This document shows, in pieces, positions 36,833-45,842 of a DNA stretch of 64,000 bases. This stretch comes from Bacteroidota bacterium (GTDB lineage: Bacteria; Bacteroidota; Bacteroidia; NS11-12g; UBA9320): NCBI GenBank assembly GCA_018700895.1, contig JABIUV010000026.1, positions 78,970-142,969 on the forward strand, read 5' to 3'. The position numbers and the translations under genes were made by a program. The notes beneath the pieces are model-generated. The model did not search any database and had not been told where the DNA came from. It saw only the letters and a list, made by a program, of their open reading frames with translations. Each line of letters starts with the position of its first letter. The first letter of the stretch is position 1.

Positions 36833-38185
36833 TTAATTTTGTTTGATGTCATCTAAGTAGAAAGTGCCAGCATTAGCTACATCCCATCCAGGGAATAATA
36901 CTACTCTAGCAAATTTGCCAGCCGCAGCATCGCTGAAATCAATACTAACTTCTACCCATGTATTAGCCGTAGGTACGTTAACATCTTTCTCTACAAACTC
37001 ACCTGTATCATCAATGTTTTCTAATTTCATACGCATAAGTCCGGCAGCTGGAGCCCATACTTTCACCGTAAGATTTGGTGATCCATTTGTGAAATCCAAA
37101 GGATCTTTGAGGTCAACGAATAATCCTGCCCAAGTTTGGTCTCCGTGTACAGTCTCTAAAACATTAGCACTGGTGTTGATTCCAGACATATCTGGATTAG
37201 CAACAATGCCGTATGTACTTCCACCGAAAGTAGTCCACTCCATAGCGTCTCCTTCAAAATCAAACGGTAAAGCAAGTCCACTGGTGTTTCCACCTCCGCC
37301 GCCACCGCCGCCTCCGCCGTTATCTACGGGGAAGTCTTCGGGAACTAGTCTGATGTACCATCTTAATGTAGCATCTACAGCATCTGTATAGCTTATAGTT
37401 AATTCATTCTCATTGATAGTTTCAACGCGATATTCTCTTACGCCTGAGAAGAAACCAATAAACGCTGAACCAGAGATACTAATCATGGTGTCTTCGCCTT
37501 CTGTCAACGTCCACGTTTCATCTAGTTGGTTCTCAAATGGAGCTGAAGCGTCATCTGAATTGTCATAAGCACCTGGGAAGTTTGCCATTTGATCGTTGTT
37601 AAGGAATACTAATCCGTTAGTTATATGGTCAAATTTAAATCCGCTTAGCTTGAATGTATATCTATCACTGTACAAACCAGTGTTAGCTTTATTCAATGGA
37701 TCTGCAGACCACCATTCTGGCCAAGTACCTGCCTCAGGGCCTACGCCCATGTGTGCAGCTCTAGTTGAGTCTATAACCCAAGTTTTGCTTCCGCTACCCG
37801 CTATGCCACCCGTAAGCAGAGTGTAAAGTGGGTTGTCTAATAAGGTGATATCGTCTTCAGCAATTACGATGTCTTGTGAGCTACTTGCACTTCCACCAGA
37901 GTTGAAAACTGTAAGTGTAACTGTGTAAGTACCTTTGTTTGGGTAGCTAGACTGTGCAGTCATACCTTCTCCCAATAGAGCATTTCCGAAATCCCATTTA
38001 TAGGTGAATCCAGAGTTTGTTGCAGTGAAGTCGATAGTGTTTGCGTTTTCAGCAGTTGCAGCATAAGTAAATGCAGCATCTGCAGATGTTGGTGCTTCAC
38101 CTAGTGATGGAGCTTCATCATCTTTACAGCTCGATATTCCTAGAATAAGAGCCAGTGATAAAAATAAAAATGTTGTTTTTTTCAT
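36833..38185 (-). CDS. Surface glycan-binding lipoprotein with PKD and CBM-like domains
   Basis: 450 residues. Lipobox SSC (C20) followed by KDDE, a good match to the surface export signal. Order: PKD domain (about 35-110, FTYKWDFGN), a middle domain with GSKTWVIDSTRAAHMGVGP and W-rich loops (about 130-290), a linker of ten glycines, then a beta-sandwich CBM-like domain (about 305-450, ending FYLDDIKQN). It occupies the SusE/SGBP place next to susD in the locus, so it should hold laminarin at the surface. The last domain is related to the T9SS protein at 21414-22196. Confidence 0.8.
   Translation of the reverse strand: MKKTTFLFLSLALILGISSCKDDEAPSLGEAPTSADAAFTYAATAENANTIDFTATNSGFTYKWDFGNALLGEGMTAQSSYPNKGTYTVTLTVFNSGGSASSSQDIVIAEDDITLLDNPLYTLLTGGIAGSGSKTWVIDSTRAAHMGVGPEAGTWPEWWSADPLNKANTGLYSDRYTFKLSGFKFDHITNGLVFLNNDQMANFPGAYDNSDDASAPFENQLDETWTLTEGEDTMISISGSAFIGFFSGVREYRVETINENELTISYTDAVDATLRWYIRLVPEDFPVDNGGGGGGGGGGNTSGLALPFDFEGDAMEWTTFGGSTYGIVANPDMSGINTSANVLETVHGDQTWAGLFVDLKDPLDFTNGSPNLTVKVWAPAAGLMRMKLENIDDTGEFVEKDVNVPTANTWVEVSIDFSDAAAGKFARVVLFPGWDVANAGTFYLDDIKQN
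37289..37318 (-). repeat. Ten-glycine codon run (GGN repeat)
   Basis: Ten consecutive Gly codons in the PKD lipoprotein form a GC-rich GGN/NCC triplet tract in otherwise AT-rich DNA. Codons vary in the third base, so slippage should be limited, but length changes by whole codons would only alter the linker. Confidence 0.8.
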
Positions 38186-38206
38186 TGTGTTTATTGATTA
38201 AGATTC

Positions 38207-39688
38207 TTAATAATTAGCGTTTTGTGACCACGACCCACCTGTTAAGTCTATCTCAACTTGTGGTATCGGGAATAATTCGTGTTTGCCCGTTTGGAAACCA
38301 TCTATCTCCGTAGCAGCTTGTCCTGTACGCACTAGGTCAAAGAAACGATGCCCTTCGCACGCTAGTTCGTGCAATCGCTCATCCCATATGTCTTGGGTAA
38401 GTTGTGATCCTCCACTTGTGATTTCTGGCATATTTACTCTGTCTCTTACACGCTTTAAGTAAGCGAGTGCTTTTGCGTCGTTAGGCGTAGATGCACGATT
38501 ATGTGCTTCTGCTGCCATCAAAAGTACATCAGCAAAACGGATAACTTTGTAATTTACAGGGCTAGTTAAGTCATTATCTGGTAAACCTATTTCGCCTTGA
38601 CGTTTGATATACTTGTTATTGTAGTAACCAGAGTGACCACCTCCACCTTTAGCATAAGTGATTTCGCTAGAGTTAGGCTGTGCGGCAATGAACGCGTCTA
38701 TATCTAATACACTGGCGTCTCTTCTTATATCGCCAGCGGCATAGGAGTTGTAAAGCTTTTCAGTGGGCATATTGTAACTATTGCCGTCACCGTATACTGG
38801 ACCGTTATATTGTCTTATCCCATGAAAACCGGGAGCAGCATTTCCTTCTAAGCATATTAGACATCCATAACTACCACCTTCAGCTCCGCTATATTCTACG
38901 TCGAATATGGTTTCTGCGTGTCCTTCATTTATGACAGAGAATAAATCTTCGTAATTAGGAATAAGGTCATATGGTCCTTCGTCTATCACGCGGTCTAGGA
39001 TTACTGCTGCTTCATCAAACTTGTTTTGGTACAAAAGTGCTTTGCCGTGCAGTGATAGTGCAACTCCTTTTGTCAATCTGCCTTTTACAGGATTGGTCCA
39101 ATCTAATACTGCGGCTGCGGCAGTTAGGTCGCTTTCTATCTGAGCGTATACTTCTGCTTGTGGCGTGCGGCTTATTTCAGTAACCTCATCGGCACCCAAT
39201 CGTTGGTCTATTACCAAAGGTACATCACCAAAGTATTTTACCAACTCAAAGTAGTAATATGCTCTCAGCAATTGTGCTTGTGCTATAATTTGGTCTTTAC
39301 CTTCAAAATCAAGCTTGTTTTTGTTTTCCATAATGTAGTTTACACGAGTAACGCCGGCATAATTCCATCTGAATACGTTTCGCAATTCATTGTTTACCGC
39401 ATCGTGGGTCATGTTATCTATCTCGTGTAATCCTTCGGTATCCGAAACACTCTCGCCACCTGCTATGGAATTATCGCTTGCTATTTCACCGATCCATACT
39501 GTGATAAATGAAGATTGTAGTAAGTCATACGCTCCAGTGAGTGCACGCTCATAGTCTACAGGTGTTTCAAAATAGTTTTCAGCATCCTGAGTATATAGCG
39601 GATTGATATCTAAGAACTTCTCACAACTTGTAAAAAGTACGGTTGCCAAACAAAAGATGGCGAATATTCTAATTGTTATCTTTTTCAT
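38207..39688 (-). CDS. susD: SusD/RagB family outer-membrane nutrient-binding lipoprotein
   Basis: 493 residues. Lipobox TSC (C22), the hallmark EKFLDINP after it, N-terminal SusD-like region with DYERALTGAYDLLQSS, TPR helices (AQLLRAYYYFELVKYFGDVPLV), and the C-terminal RagB part ending ELFPIPQVEIDL. SusD is the lid over the SusC barrel that captures glycan at the cell surface. It lies eight bases after susC. Specificity for beta-1,3-glucan is inferred from the locus. Confidence 0.95.
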   Translation of the reverse strand: MKKITIRIFAIFCLATVLFTSCEKFLDINPLYTQDAENYFETPVDYERALTGAYDLLQSSFITVWIGEIASDNSIAGGESVSDTEGLHEIDNMTHDAVNNELRNVFRWNYAGVTRVNYIMENKNKLDFEGKDQIIAQAQLLRAYYYFELVKYFGDVPLVIDQRLGADEVTEISRTPQAEVYAQIESDLTAAAAVLDWTNPVKGRLTKGVALSLHGKALLYQNKFDEAAVILDRVIDEGPYDLIPNYEDLFSVINEGHAETIFDVEYSGAEGGSYGCLICLEGNAAPGFHGIRQYNGPVYGDGNSYNMPTEKLYNSYAAGDIRRDASVLDIDAFIAAQPNSSEITYAKGGGGHSGYYNNKYIKRQGEIGLPDNDLTSPVNYKVIRFADVLLMAAEAHNRASTPNDAKALAYLKRVRDRVNMPEITSGGSQLTQDIWDERLHELACEGHRFFDLVRTGQAATEIDGFQTGKHELFPIPQVEIDLTGGSWSQNANY

Positions 39689-39696
39689 TTTATGTA

Positions 39697-42600
39697 TTAA
39701 AATTTGATAGAAAGTCCAGTCATTATAGTTCTCGCTTGTGGGTAGAAACCGTAGTCTATACCTGCAGATAAAGCTCCGCCAAATGAACCAAGATCTGGAT
39801 CATATCCTTGATAATTGGTGATAGTTAATAAATTATTTGCTGCGACGTATATACGCGTGCTTGATATTTTCAATCTGCTCAACCTGTTCTTAGGTAAGGT
39901 GTATCCTAGCTGTATGTTTCTTAATCGCAAGAAAGAACCATCTTCTACATAAAAGTCTGAGAAGGTAGTATTACGGTTGAGGTCAGTAGTCAGTCTTGGT
40001 GTTTCGTTGGTAGGGTTACTGCCATTCCATCTGTCGATATTGTAGCCTAATTGGTTAGCATATGGTTGCTGACGCTCGTAGTTACGTATGATTTCTTGGC
40101 CGATAGCACTGTATAGATTCGCTGAGAAATCAAATCCTTTGTAGTCCATATTTAGATTATAACCAAAGGTGAATGTTGGTATCGCGTTACCTAATTCTTT
40201 TTGGTCTGAATCATCGCTAAAACTGATTACGCCGTCACCATTTTGGTCTACAAAGCGTAAATCACCAGGCTTAGCACCATCTTGAACTACTGGTGCATTA
40301 TCTATCTCTTCTTGACTTTGGAATATTCCGTCAGTCTCATATCCTATGAAGTAACCTATGGCGTACCCTTCTTGGAAACGAGTTGCCACGTTGCCACCCA
40401 CACCAAAGTTAGCACCCGGTATGAAATCTACTCCATCTGGTACATCAGTTACCTTGTTGCAAATAAAGGTAGTATTCAAGCTTGTGCTCCAATTGAAGTC
40501 TTTACGTGTAGGAGCGACATATCCAAGCTCTATTTCCACACCTTTATTGCTTACGTCACCTGCATTAATAATAGGTGCGAAACTTCCTGCTCCTGCTGTT
40601 CCTAATACACCGGAAACTTCAGGTTGGAAAAGTAGGTCTCTTGTGTTTTTGATAAAGTAGTTTACCGTTACGTCTACACCTCGCTTTAGTTTAATATCTG
40701 TTCCTATATTAAATTGACGTGTAGTTTCCCATTTCAAATCGGGATTACCCGCTCTACCTATGGCTGCACCTTTGGTGATTATATCGTCAAAAACATAATC
40801 TCCTTCACCGGTAAGCAATCCGCGGTATGCAAAGTTGGGTATCTGGTCATTACCGCTAATACCATAGCTTACTCTCATTTTCACATAAGAAGCTCTATCC
40901 CAGTTGAAAAAATCCTCTTCTGACAGCATCCAGCTACCAGATACGGTAGGGAATAAACCATAGCGGCTATTCGGTCCAAATTTAGATGAACCATCTCTAC
41001 GTAGTATCACAGAGCCATTATACTTGGTTGAGTAACGGTATTGCGTTCTTATGAAGGTAGATAATAGTCGCTCTTGGAACTGAAATGAGTTGGTATTATT
41101 CAAAAAACCACCTGGTGCTAAATTGGCCGAAATATCGGCATAATCTATACTGTTATTAGGGATGTTGAATGCTGTTCCACCCAAGCCTTGTCCGTTTCTA
41201 CTGAAGATAGAAATACCAGCCGTAGTTTTTAAGTTGTGCACTTCACCAAAAGCATATTCGTGATTAACAAAACTCTCAAAGTTGATATCGCTATAAGTGG
41301 CTCTTGCCTCGTATACACTAGCTCCTCTATCTATGGTGGTCCCGGGAGCAATCTCTGCTTGTGTAGGGTCTAAGTCTGCGTTAAGTGCAGTGTTTTGTGC
41401 TTTACCTGGACCGTACCATACGAGTGGAGAGAATACTTTTTGGTCTACCAGTGCAAAGTTGTAATTAAATCTGTTCGTAAATGTAAGGTTATCAAGGATG
41501 TCAAAAGCTATTTCTTCTTTACCTACAAACTTGTCTACGAAGCTGGTATTGTAGATGTTTTGCATTTGTGCTATTGGGTTGATGATATCACTTACCTCTT
41601 CCAGATAAGAGTATTGTCCGCTAGCTTCTTGTACGGGGTCGGTAGGGAATGCATTGATAGTGTTATACAATACTGACCCTATGCCATTCTCAGGCAAGAC
41701 ATCACGCTCTTCGTTGGTATATAAGAATACACTACTAAGTCGCATACGTTTGCTCATCTCCGTGTTCAGATTCACACGAGCGTTCATTCTTGTAAAGTTG
41801 GCTTTGTCTCCACCTACTATACCATCTTGGCTGAAATAACTGCCCCCAATAGAGTAGGTAGTTTTGTCGCTACCGCCACTTATAGTGACATTATAACTCT
41901 GCATATTTGCATCCTGAAAAACAGCATCTTGCCAATCCGTGCCTTCTCCCAAAGCTGTGTTGGCAAAAGGAATGGCGTCATTACCATTGGCAAACATTTC
42001 ATTCTTTAGAACGGCATACTCCGAGGCATTGAGAAGGTCTAATCGCTTAGCGGTAGATTGCACACCATAATAGGTGCTCAATTCTATTTTTGGTTTTGTA
42101 TTGGCTCTACCTTGCTTAGTAGTGATAAGGATCACTCCATTGGCTGCTCTTACACCGTATATACCAGCGGTAGCATCTTTCAGCACGTTCACCGTTTCTA
42201 TGTCATTTGGATTCAAGGCATTCAGACCTTCTGAGTCATATACAACCCCGTCTACAAGTATAAGTGGGTCATTGTCTCCAAAGGTTGATAAACCACGAAT
42301 ACGAATACTTGATCCTCCCCCTGGCGAACCAGAGTTGGTATTAATCGTTACACCGGCTACCTTGCCTTGTAGAGCTTGGTCTACACGCGGAATGTTTAAT
42401 TTTTCGAGGTCTTTACCTGCCACATTACTACTAGCTCCGGTAAATTCTTTTTTGGTAGATGTACCATAACCTACTACCATAACCTCACTGATACCTACTG
42501 AGTTTTCACTAAGTTTGATCTTTACGGTTGTTTTGCCTAATACAGCGAGTTCGCGTTTCTTGTAACCCGAGTATGTTACTACGAGTACCGTAGTTTTGGG

Positions 42601-42792
42601 GTTTTCTACAGGGAGAGAAAACGCTCCATTTTCGTCGGTTATTCTACCATTAGATGCACCCTTTTCTACGACAGCTGCTCCAATGATGGGTTGGTTGAGA
42701 CTGTCTGTTACAGTTCCGTTGATGGTGGTCTGTGCTACTGCAAGAGTGCAAATACACGCTACAATGACCGTTGAGAGAATATGTTTAATCAT
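39697..42792 (-). CDS. susC: SusC/RagA family TonB-dependent outer-membrane transporter
   Basis: 1031 residues. Signal peptide to about residue 20 (LAVAQ), carboxypeptidase-regulatory-like domain (TINGTVTDSLNQPIIGAAVVEKG), TonB box region with EVMVVGYGT, plug domain (VDQALQGKVAGVTI, then SIRIRGLSTFGDNDPLILVDGV), and a 22-strand beta-barrel to the C-terminal LSIKF. The energy-driven channel of the glucan locus. No STN domain is present at the N-terminus, so it is not coupled directly to an anti-sigma factor. First gene of the PUL; an inverted repeat lies immediately upstream. Confidence 0.96.
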   Translation of the reverse strand: MIKHILSTVIVACICTLAVAQTTINGTVTDSLNQPIIGAAVVEKGASNGRITDENGAFSLPVENPKTTVLVVTYSGYKKRELAVLGKTTVKIKLSENSVGISEVMVVGYGTSTKKEFTGASSNVAGKDLEKLNIPRVDQALQGKVAGVTINTNSGSPGGGSSIRIRGLSTFGDNDPLILVDGVVYDSEGLNALNPNDIETVNVLKDATAGIYGVRAANGVILITTKQGRANTKPKIELSTYYGVQSTAKRLDLLNASEYAVLKNEMFANGNDAIPFANTALGEGTDWQDAVFQDANMQSYNVTISGGSDKTTYSIGGSYFSQDGIVGGDKANFTRMNARVNLNTEMSKRMRLSSVFLYTNEERDVLPENGIGSVLYNTINAFPTDPVQEASGQYSYLEEVSDIINPIAQMQNIYNTSFVDKFVGKEEIAFDILDNLTFTNRFNYNFALVDQKVFSPLVWYGPGKAQNTALNADLDPTQAEIAPGTTIDRGASVYEARATYSDINFESFVNHEYAFGEVHNLKTTAGISIFSRNGQGLGGTAFNIPNNSIDYADISANLAPGGFLNNTNSFQFQERLLSTFIRTQYRYSTKYNGSVILRRDGSSKFGPNSRYGLFPTVSGSWMLSEEDFFNWDRASYVKMRVSYGISGNDQIPNFAYRGLLTGEGDYVFDDIITKGAAIGRAGNPDLKWETTRQFNIGTDIKLKRGVDVTVNYFIKNTRDLLFQPEVSGVLGTAGAGSFAPIINAGDVSNKGVEIELGYVAPTRKDFNWSTSLNTTFICNKVTDVPDGVDFIPGANFGVGGNVATRFQEGYAIGYFIGYETDGIFQSQEEIDNAPVVQDGAKPGDLRFVDQNGDGVISFSDDSDQKELGNAIPTFTFGYNLNMDYKGFDFSANLYSAIGQEIIRNYERQQPYANQLGYNIDRWNGSNPTNETPRLTTDLNRNTTFSDFYVEDGSFLRLRNIQLGYTLPKNRLSRLKISSTRIYVAANNLLTITNYQGYDPDLGSFGGALSAGIDYGFYPQARTIMTGLSIKF

Positions 42793-43155
42793 AATTTAAC
42801 GATTTGTTGATGGCGAAGATATAGAAACTTATAGTAAAAATCACTATAAGTATATTTTTGATATAGTTATAGGACTTAATCTCCATAAAAACAATGGGTT
42901 AAATAAGTTATTTAGACTACTTATATTCTGAATTTGTTTAATAAAAATGCAATATTTTCATCAAAAAAATGAACATTAGTTGGTGCTATGATCGTAGGAG
43001 AGGAGAAACAGAAAATTATAATCCACCTTGTTTCTCGACTAGCGTATTGCTGCTGAAAATAGCAAGTGCTATATGGTATTTAAAGAAAAAGAAAAGAAGC
43101 GTTTGATTATCCGATACGTGGTTATTCAGATGAGAAATACCAACTTAGGTTTTGA
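42793..43155. other. Intergenic region upstream of susC
   Basis: The only gene-free stretch longer than 300 bases, between the end of fabD and the start of susC. It holds the susC promoter and inverted repeat (see separate entry). A possible plus-strand -7 box TATTTTTG lies at 42853-42860 and a further half-site ACTTATATT at 42919-42927. No convincing ORF, tRNA or terminator for fabD is seen in the remaining AT-rich sequence. Confidence 0.6.
42814..42851 (-). promoter_or_regulatory. susC promoter with 9-bp inverted repeat
   Basis: ACTTATAGT (42827-42835) and ACTATAAGT (42843-42851) form a perfect 9-bp inverted repeat with a 7-base spacer. On the minus strand TATCTTCG (42821-42814), one base off TAnnTTTG, follows five bases downstream and lies 21 bases before the susC ATG. 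The repeat therefore covers the -14 to -38 region, the expected place for an operator controlling the PUL. Confidence 0.6.
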
Positions 43156-44031
43156 CTAGCTGATGCCTGCTCGCTCTACTGATCTATCTATTTTAGCAAG
43201 CATTCCTTGCAGTGCTTTGCCTGGACCTACTTCGGTGAAGCTCGTAGCTCCGTCGGCTATCATATTTTGCACAGACTGTGTCCACTTCACAGAGCTAGTC
43301 AACTGGGCTATGAGGTTAGCCTTTATAGTAGCAGGGTCAGTTTCTCCTTGCGTACTTACATTTTGATATACGGGGCACGATGGTGTGTTAAATGTTGCTT
43401 CCTCTATCGCTTTGGCTAGTTCTTCGCGAGCAGGTTGCATCAGCGGTGAGTGAAAAGCTCCACCTACAGGCAGTTTCAATGCTCTGCGGGCACCTTTTTC
43501 GGTAAGCATCTCACACGCTTGGTCTATGCCAGCATTACTTCCTGATATTACAAGTTGGCCTGGGCAATTGTAGTTAGCCGCTACTACCACTTCGTCTACG
43601 CTCGCACATACCTCTTCTACCACAGCATCATCTAGTCCGATGATAGCCGCCATTGTGCTTGGGTTTATCTCACAGGCTTTTTGCATAGCATTAGCACGTA
43701 TTGATACCAGTTTCAATCCATCCTCAAATGAAAGGCAATCACTAGCTACGAGAGCAGATATCTCACCGAGACTATGTCCTGCCACCATCTCTGGTTTGAA
43801 ATCGGCCAATGTTTTGGCTAATACCACAGAATGCAGAAAAACGGCAGGCTGTGTGATATTGGTTTGCTTTAGGCCTTCGTCTGTGCCTACAAACATTTCG
43901 TCGGTGATTCTAAATCCGAGGATGTCATTGGCTTTTTCGAATAAGGTCTTTGCCTCTTCATTGTTATCGTATAATTCTTTGCCCATTCCTACGAATTGAG
44001 CTCCTTGTCCAGGGAATATGTATGCGTTCAT
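43156..44031 (-). CDS. fabD: Malonyl-CoA:ACP transacylase FabD
   Basis: About 291 residues from the ATG at 44031, where the conserved start MNAYIFPGQGAQFVGMG begins; the frame to 44064 adds a poorly supported 11 residues. Active-site S87 in GHSLGE, catalytic His in GGAFHSPLM and the QP motif TQPAVFLHS are present. It loads malonyl onto acyl carrier protein for fatty acid synthesis in the cytoplasm. It lies 45 bases after purA, probably on the same transcript. No other fab genes are adjacent. Confidence 0.95.
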   Translation of the reverse strand: MNAYIFPGQGAQFVGMGKELYDNNEEAKTLFEKANDILGFRITDEMFVGTDEGLKQTNITQPAVFLHSVVLAKTLADFKPEMVAGHSLGEISALVASDCLSFEDGLKLVSIRANAMQKACEINPSTMAAIIGLDDAVVEEVCASVDEVVVAANYNCPGQLVISGSNAGIDQACEMLTEKGARRALKLPVGGAFHSPLMQPAREELAKAIEEATFNTPSCPVYQNVSTQGETDPATIKANLIAQLTSSVKWTQSVQNMIADGATSFTEVGPGKALQGMLAKIDRSVERAGIS

Positions 44032-44076
44032 TGTTTTTGTTTTAAAAAAATGGTTTGCCAACACCAGTATATAGGT

Positions 44077-45342
44077 CTATTTGATAATCGTCTGGTCCCT
44101 ACCTGGCCCTACAGAGATGATGCTGATAGGCGTAGCTATCTGCTTCTCTATATTGGCTATGTAGTTTTGGAAGGTCTGTGGGAGTTCATCGTGATTTTTG
44201 ATTTGCGTGATGTCCTCTTGCCATCCTGGGTGTGCTTCGTATACTGATTTGAAATTGTCGGCATTCAAATCAAATGGTACTTCGTTGGTTTCCATACGGT
44301 CGCCTTTATAGCTCGTGCCTACCATTATTTCATCTATACCACTTAGGCAATCAGCTTTCATCATACAGAGTTCGTCTACACCGCTTAGCATGATGGCATA
44401 TTTGAGTGCTACGAGGTCTAGCCAGCCAGTTCTACGCGGTCGGCCTGTAGTAGCTCCAAACTCATTGCCCATCGTACGGATATGCTCACCCATTTCATTA
44501 TCTAATTCCGATGGGAATGGCCCACTGCCTACTCGTGTACAGTACGCTTTGAAAATTCCTTTTACTTTATGGATATGCTTAGGAGCTATTCCTAGTCCTG
44601 TAGATACACCTCCTACGGTAGTATTACTACTGGTGACGAATGGATATGACCCGAAGTCTATATCGAGCATACTCCCTTGTGCTCCTTCGGCTAGGATATA
44701 ACTTCCATTAGTGATGTGCTCATTTACCAGGTACTCACTATTAACAAATTGGTACTCACGCAATCGTTCTACTGCCGTGAAGAATTCTTCTTCCATAGCA
44801 TCGAGGTCAAAATCGGTAAAGCCAAATTGCTCTACGAGTTGAAGTGATCGTTTCTTTTTCTCGTGATAGTTTTTATCAAAACCAGGAGCAAACAGCTCGC
44901 CAATACGTAATCCGCCGCGACCTATTTTTTCGCGATAAGTAGGTCCGATACCTCGCAGGGTACTGCCTATCTTCTTATCACCTTTGCTCCACTCACTGGC
45001 GGCATCCAGTATCTTGTGCGTAGGCATAATGATATGAGCTTTGTAAGAGATGCGAAGGTTTTCCTTCACATTAGCTCCAGCTGCCGCTGTACGATCTATC
45101 TCCTCCATAAATCGTACAGGATCTATCACTACCCCGTTACCAATTATGTTTACACATCCATCGTGGAATATCCCCGAAGGTATGGTGTTGAGTACGTGTT
45201 TTTGTCCGTTAAATTCTAAAGAGTGCCCTGCATTAGGACCTCCTTGAAAACGAGCTACTACATCATACTTTGGAGTAAGGTAATCGGCAATTTTTCCTTT
45301 TCCTTCGTCTCCCCACTGTAGGCCTAATAATACGTCTACCAT
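44077..45342 (-). CDS. purA: Adenylosuccinate synthetase
   Basis: 421 residues. P-loop-like GLQWGDEGKGKI near residue 7, IMP/Asp-binding GGPNAGHSLEF, TRVGSGPFPSEL and the base-binding C-terminal TTGRPRRTGWLDLVALKYA. It condenses IMP and aspartate with GTP hydrolysis, the first committed step to AMP. The start directly abuts the stop of fur. In many bacteria (p)ppGpp inhibits PurA, which makes the company of the relA/spoT gene two genes upstream notable. Confidence 0.97.
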   Translation of the reverse strand: MVDVLLGLQWGDEGKGKIADYLTPKYDVVARFQGGPNAGHSLEFNGQKHVLNTIPSGIFHDGCVNIIGNGVVIDPVRFMEEIDRTAAAGANVKENLRISYKAHIIMPTHKILDAASEWSKGDKKIGSTLRGIGPTYREKIGRGGLRIGELFAPGFDKNYHEKKKRSLQLVEQFGFTDFDLDAMEEEFFTAVERLREYQFVNSEYLVNEHITNGSYILAEGAQGSMLDIDFGSYPFVTSSNTTVGGVSTGLGIAPKHIHKVKGIFKAYCTRVGSGPFPSELDNEMGEHIRTMGNEFGATTGRPRRTGWLDLVALKYAIMLSGVDELCMMKADCLSGIDEIMVGTSYKGDRMETNEVPFDLNADNFKSVYEAHPGWQEDITQIKNHDELPQTFQNYIANIEKQIATPISIISVGPGRDQTIIK

Positions 45343-45840
45343 CTATTTTATATCTACTACTTTTACTTGATTGTCACAATTTAGGCACAACCCGAGGTCA
45401 TCTACCAGCGGGTTCCCGTACAAATTCAGTGAATGTCTTGATACTTCAAAATTGAGCAATTCTGCCATTTTGGAAGCAATTTGTTGTATTCTCGGGTCGC
45501 AAAATTCCATTACTTTTCCGCAGGTGTTGCAAATGATATGGTCGTGCTGCTTGTACCCGTATGCTTGCTCAAATTGAGCCATATTCTGCCCAAACTGATG
45601 CTTGATTACTAGTCCGCATTCCTGAAGCAAATCGAGTGTATTGTACACCGTGGCTCTACTTACATGGTAGTTGCGGTTTTTCATTTGGATGTATAGCGTA
45701 TCCACATCAAAGTGCTTCTTGTTGCTATATATTTCATCCAAAATAGCATAACGCTCGGGGGTCTTACGCTGACCTTTTTTTTCGAGGTAAGCTGTAAATA
45801 GATTTTTTACATCTTCTTTTATATCTTTTGCGTTATCCAT
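45343..45840 (-). CDS. fur: Fur family metalloregulator
   Basis: 165 residues. Winged-helix N-domain (to about 85) with the DNA-recognition helix [16 protein letters not shown], then the dimerisation domain with [15 protein letters not shown] and C-terminal CLNCDN: two CxxC pairs for the structural zinc, and the His-rich regulatory site. Likely an iron-type regulator; PerR or Zur identity cannot be excluded by eye. It lies two bases after relA/spoT and abuts purA. The relA/spoT-fur-purA order is common in Bacteroidota. Confidence 0.9.
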   Translation of the reverse strand: MDNAKDIKEDVKNLFTAYLEKKGQRKTPERYAILDEIYSNKKHFDVDTLYIQMKNRNYHVSRATVYNTLDLLQECGLVIKHQFGQNMAQFEQAYGYKQHDHIICNTCGKVMEFCDPRIQQIASKMAELLNFEVSRHSLNLYGNPLVDDLGLCLNCDNQVKVVDIK

Positions 45841-45842
45841 GC

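Noticed and set aside
37289..37318. Glycine-codon tract as a phase-variation switch
   Set aside because: It is a triplet repeat in frame with varied third bases, so slippage would not switch the gene off.
42853..42860. Plus-strand -7 box upstream of a possible small gene or RNA
   Set aside because: No convincing ORF follows and no terminator is seen before fabD's 3' end; kept only as part of the inverted-repeat finding.
43057..43072. Short palindrome ATAGCA-AG-TGCTAT after fabD as terminator
   Set aside because: Stem of six base pairs with a two-base loop and no T run; not credible as a terminator.
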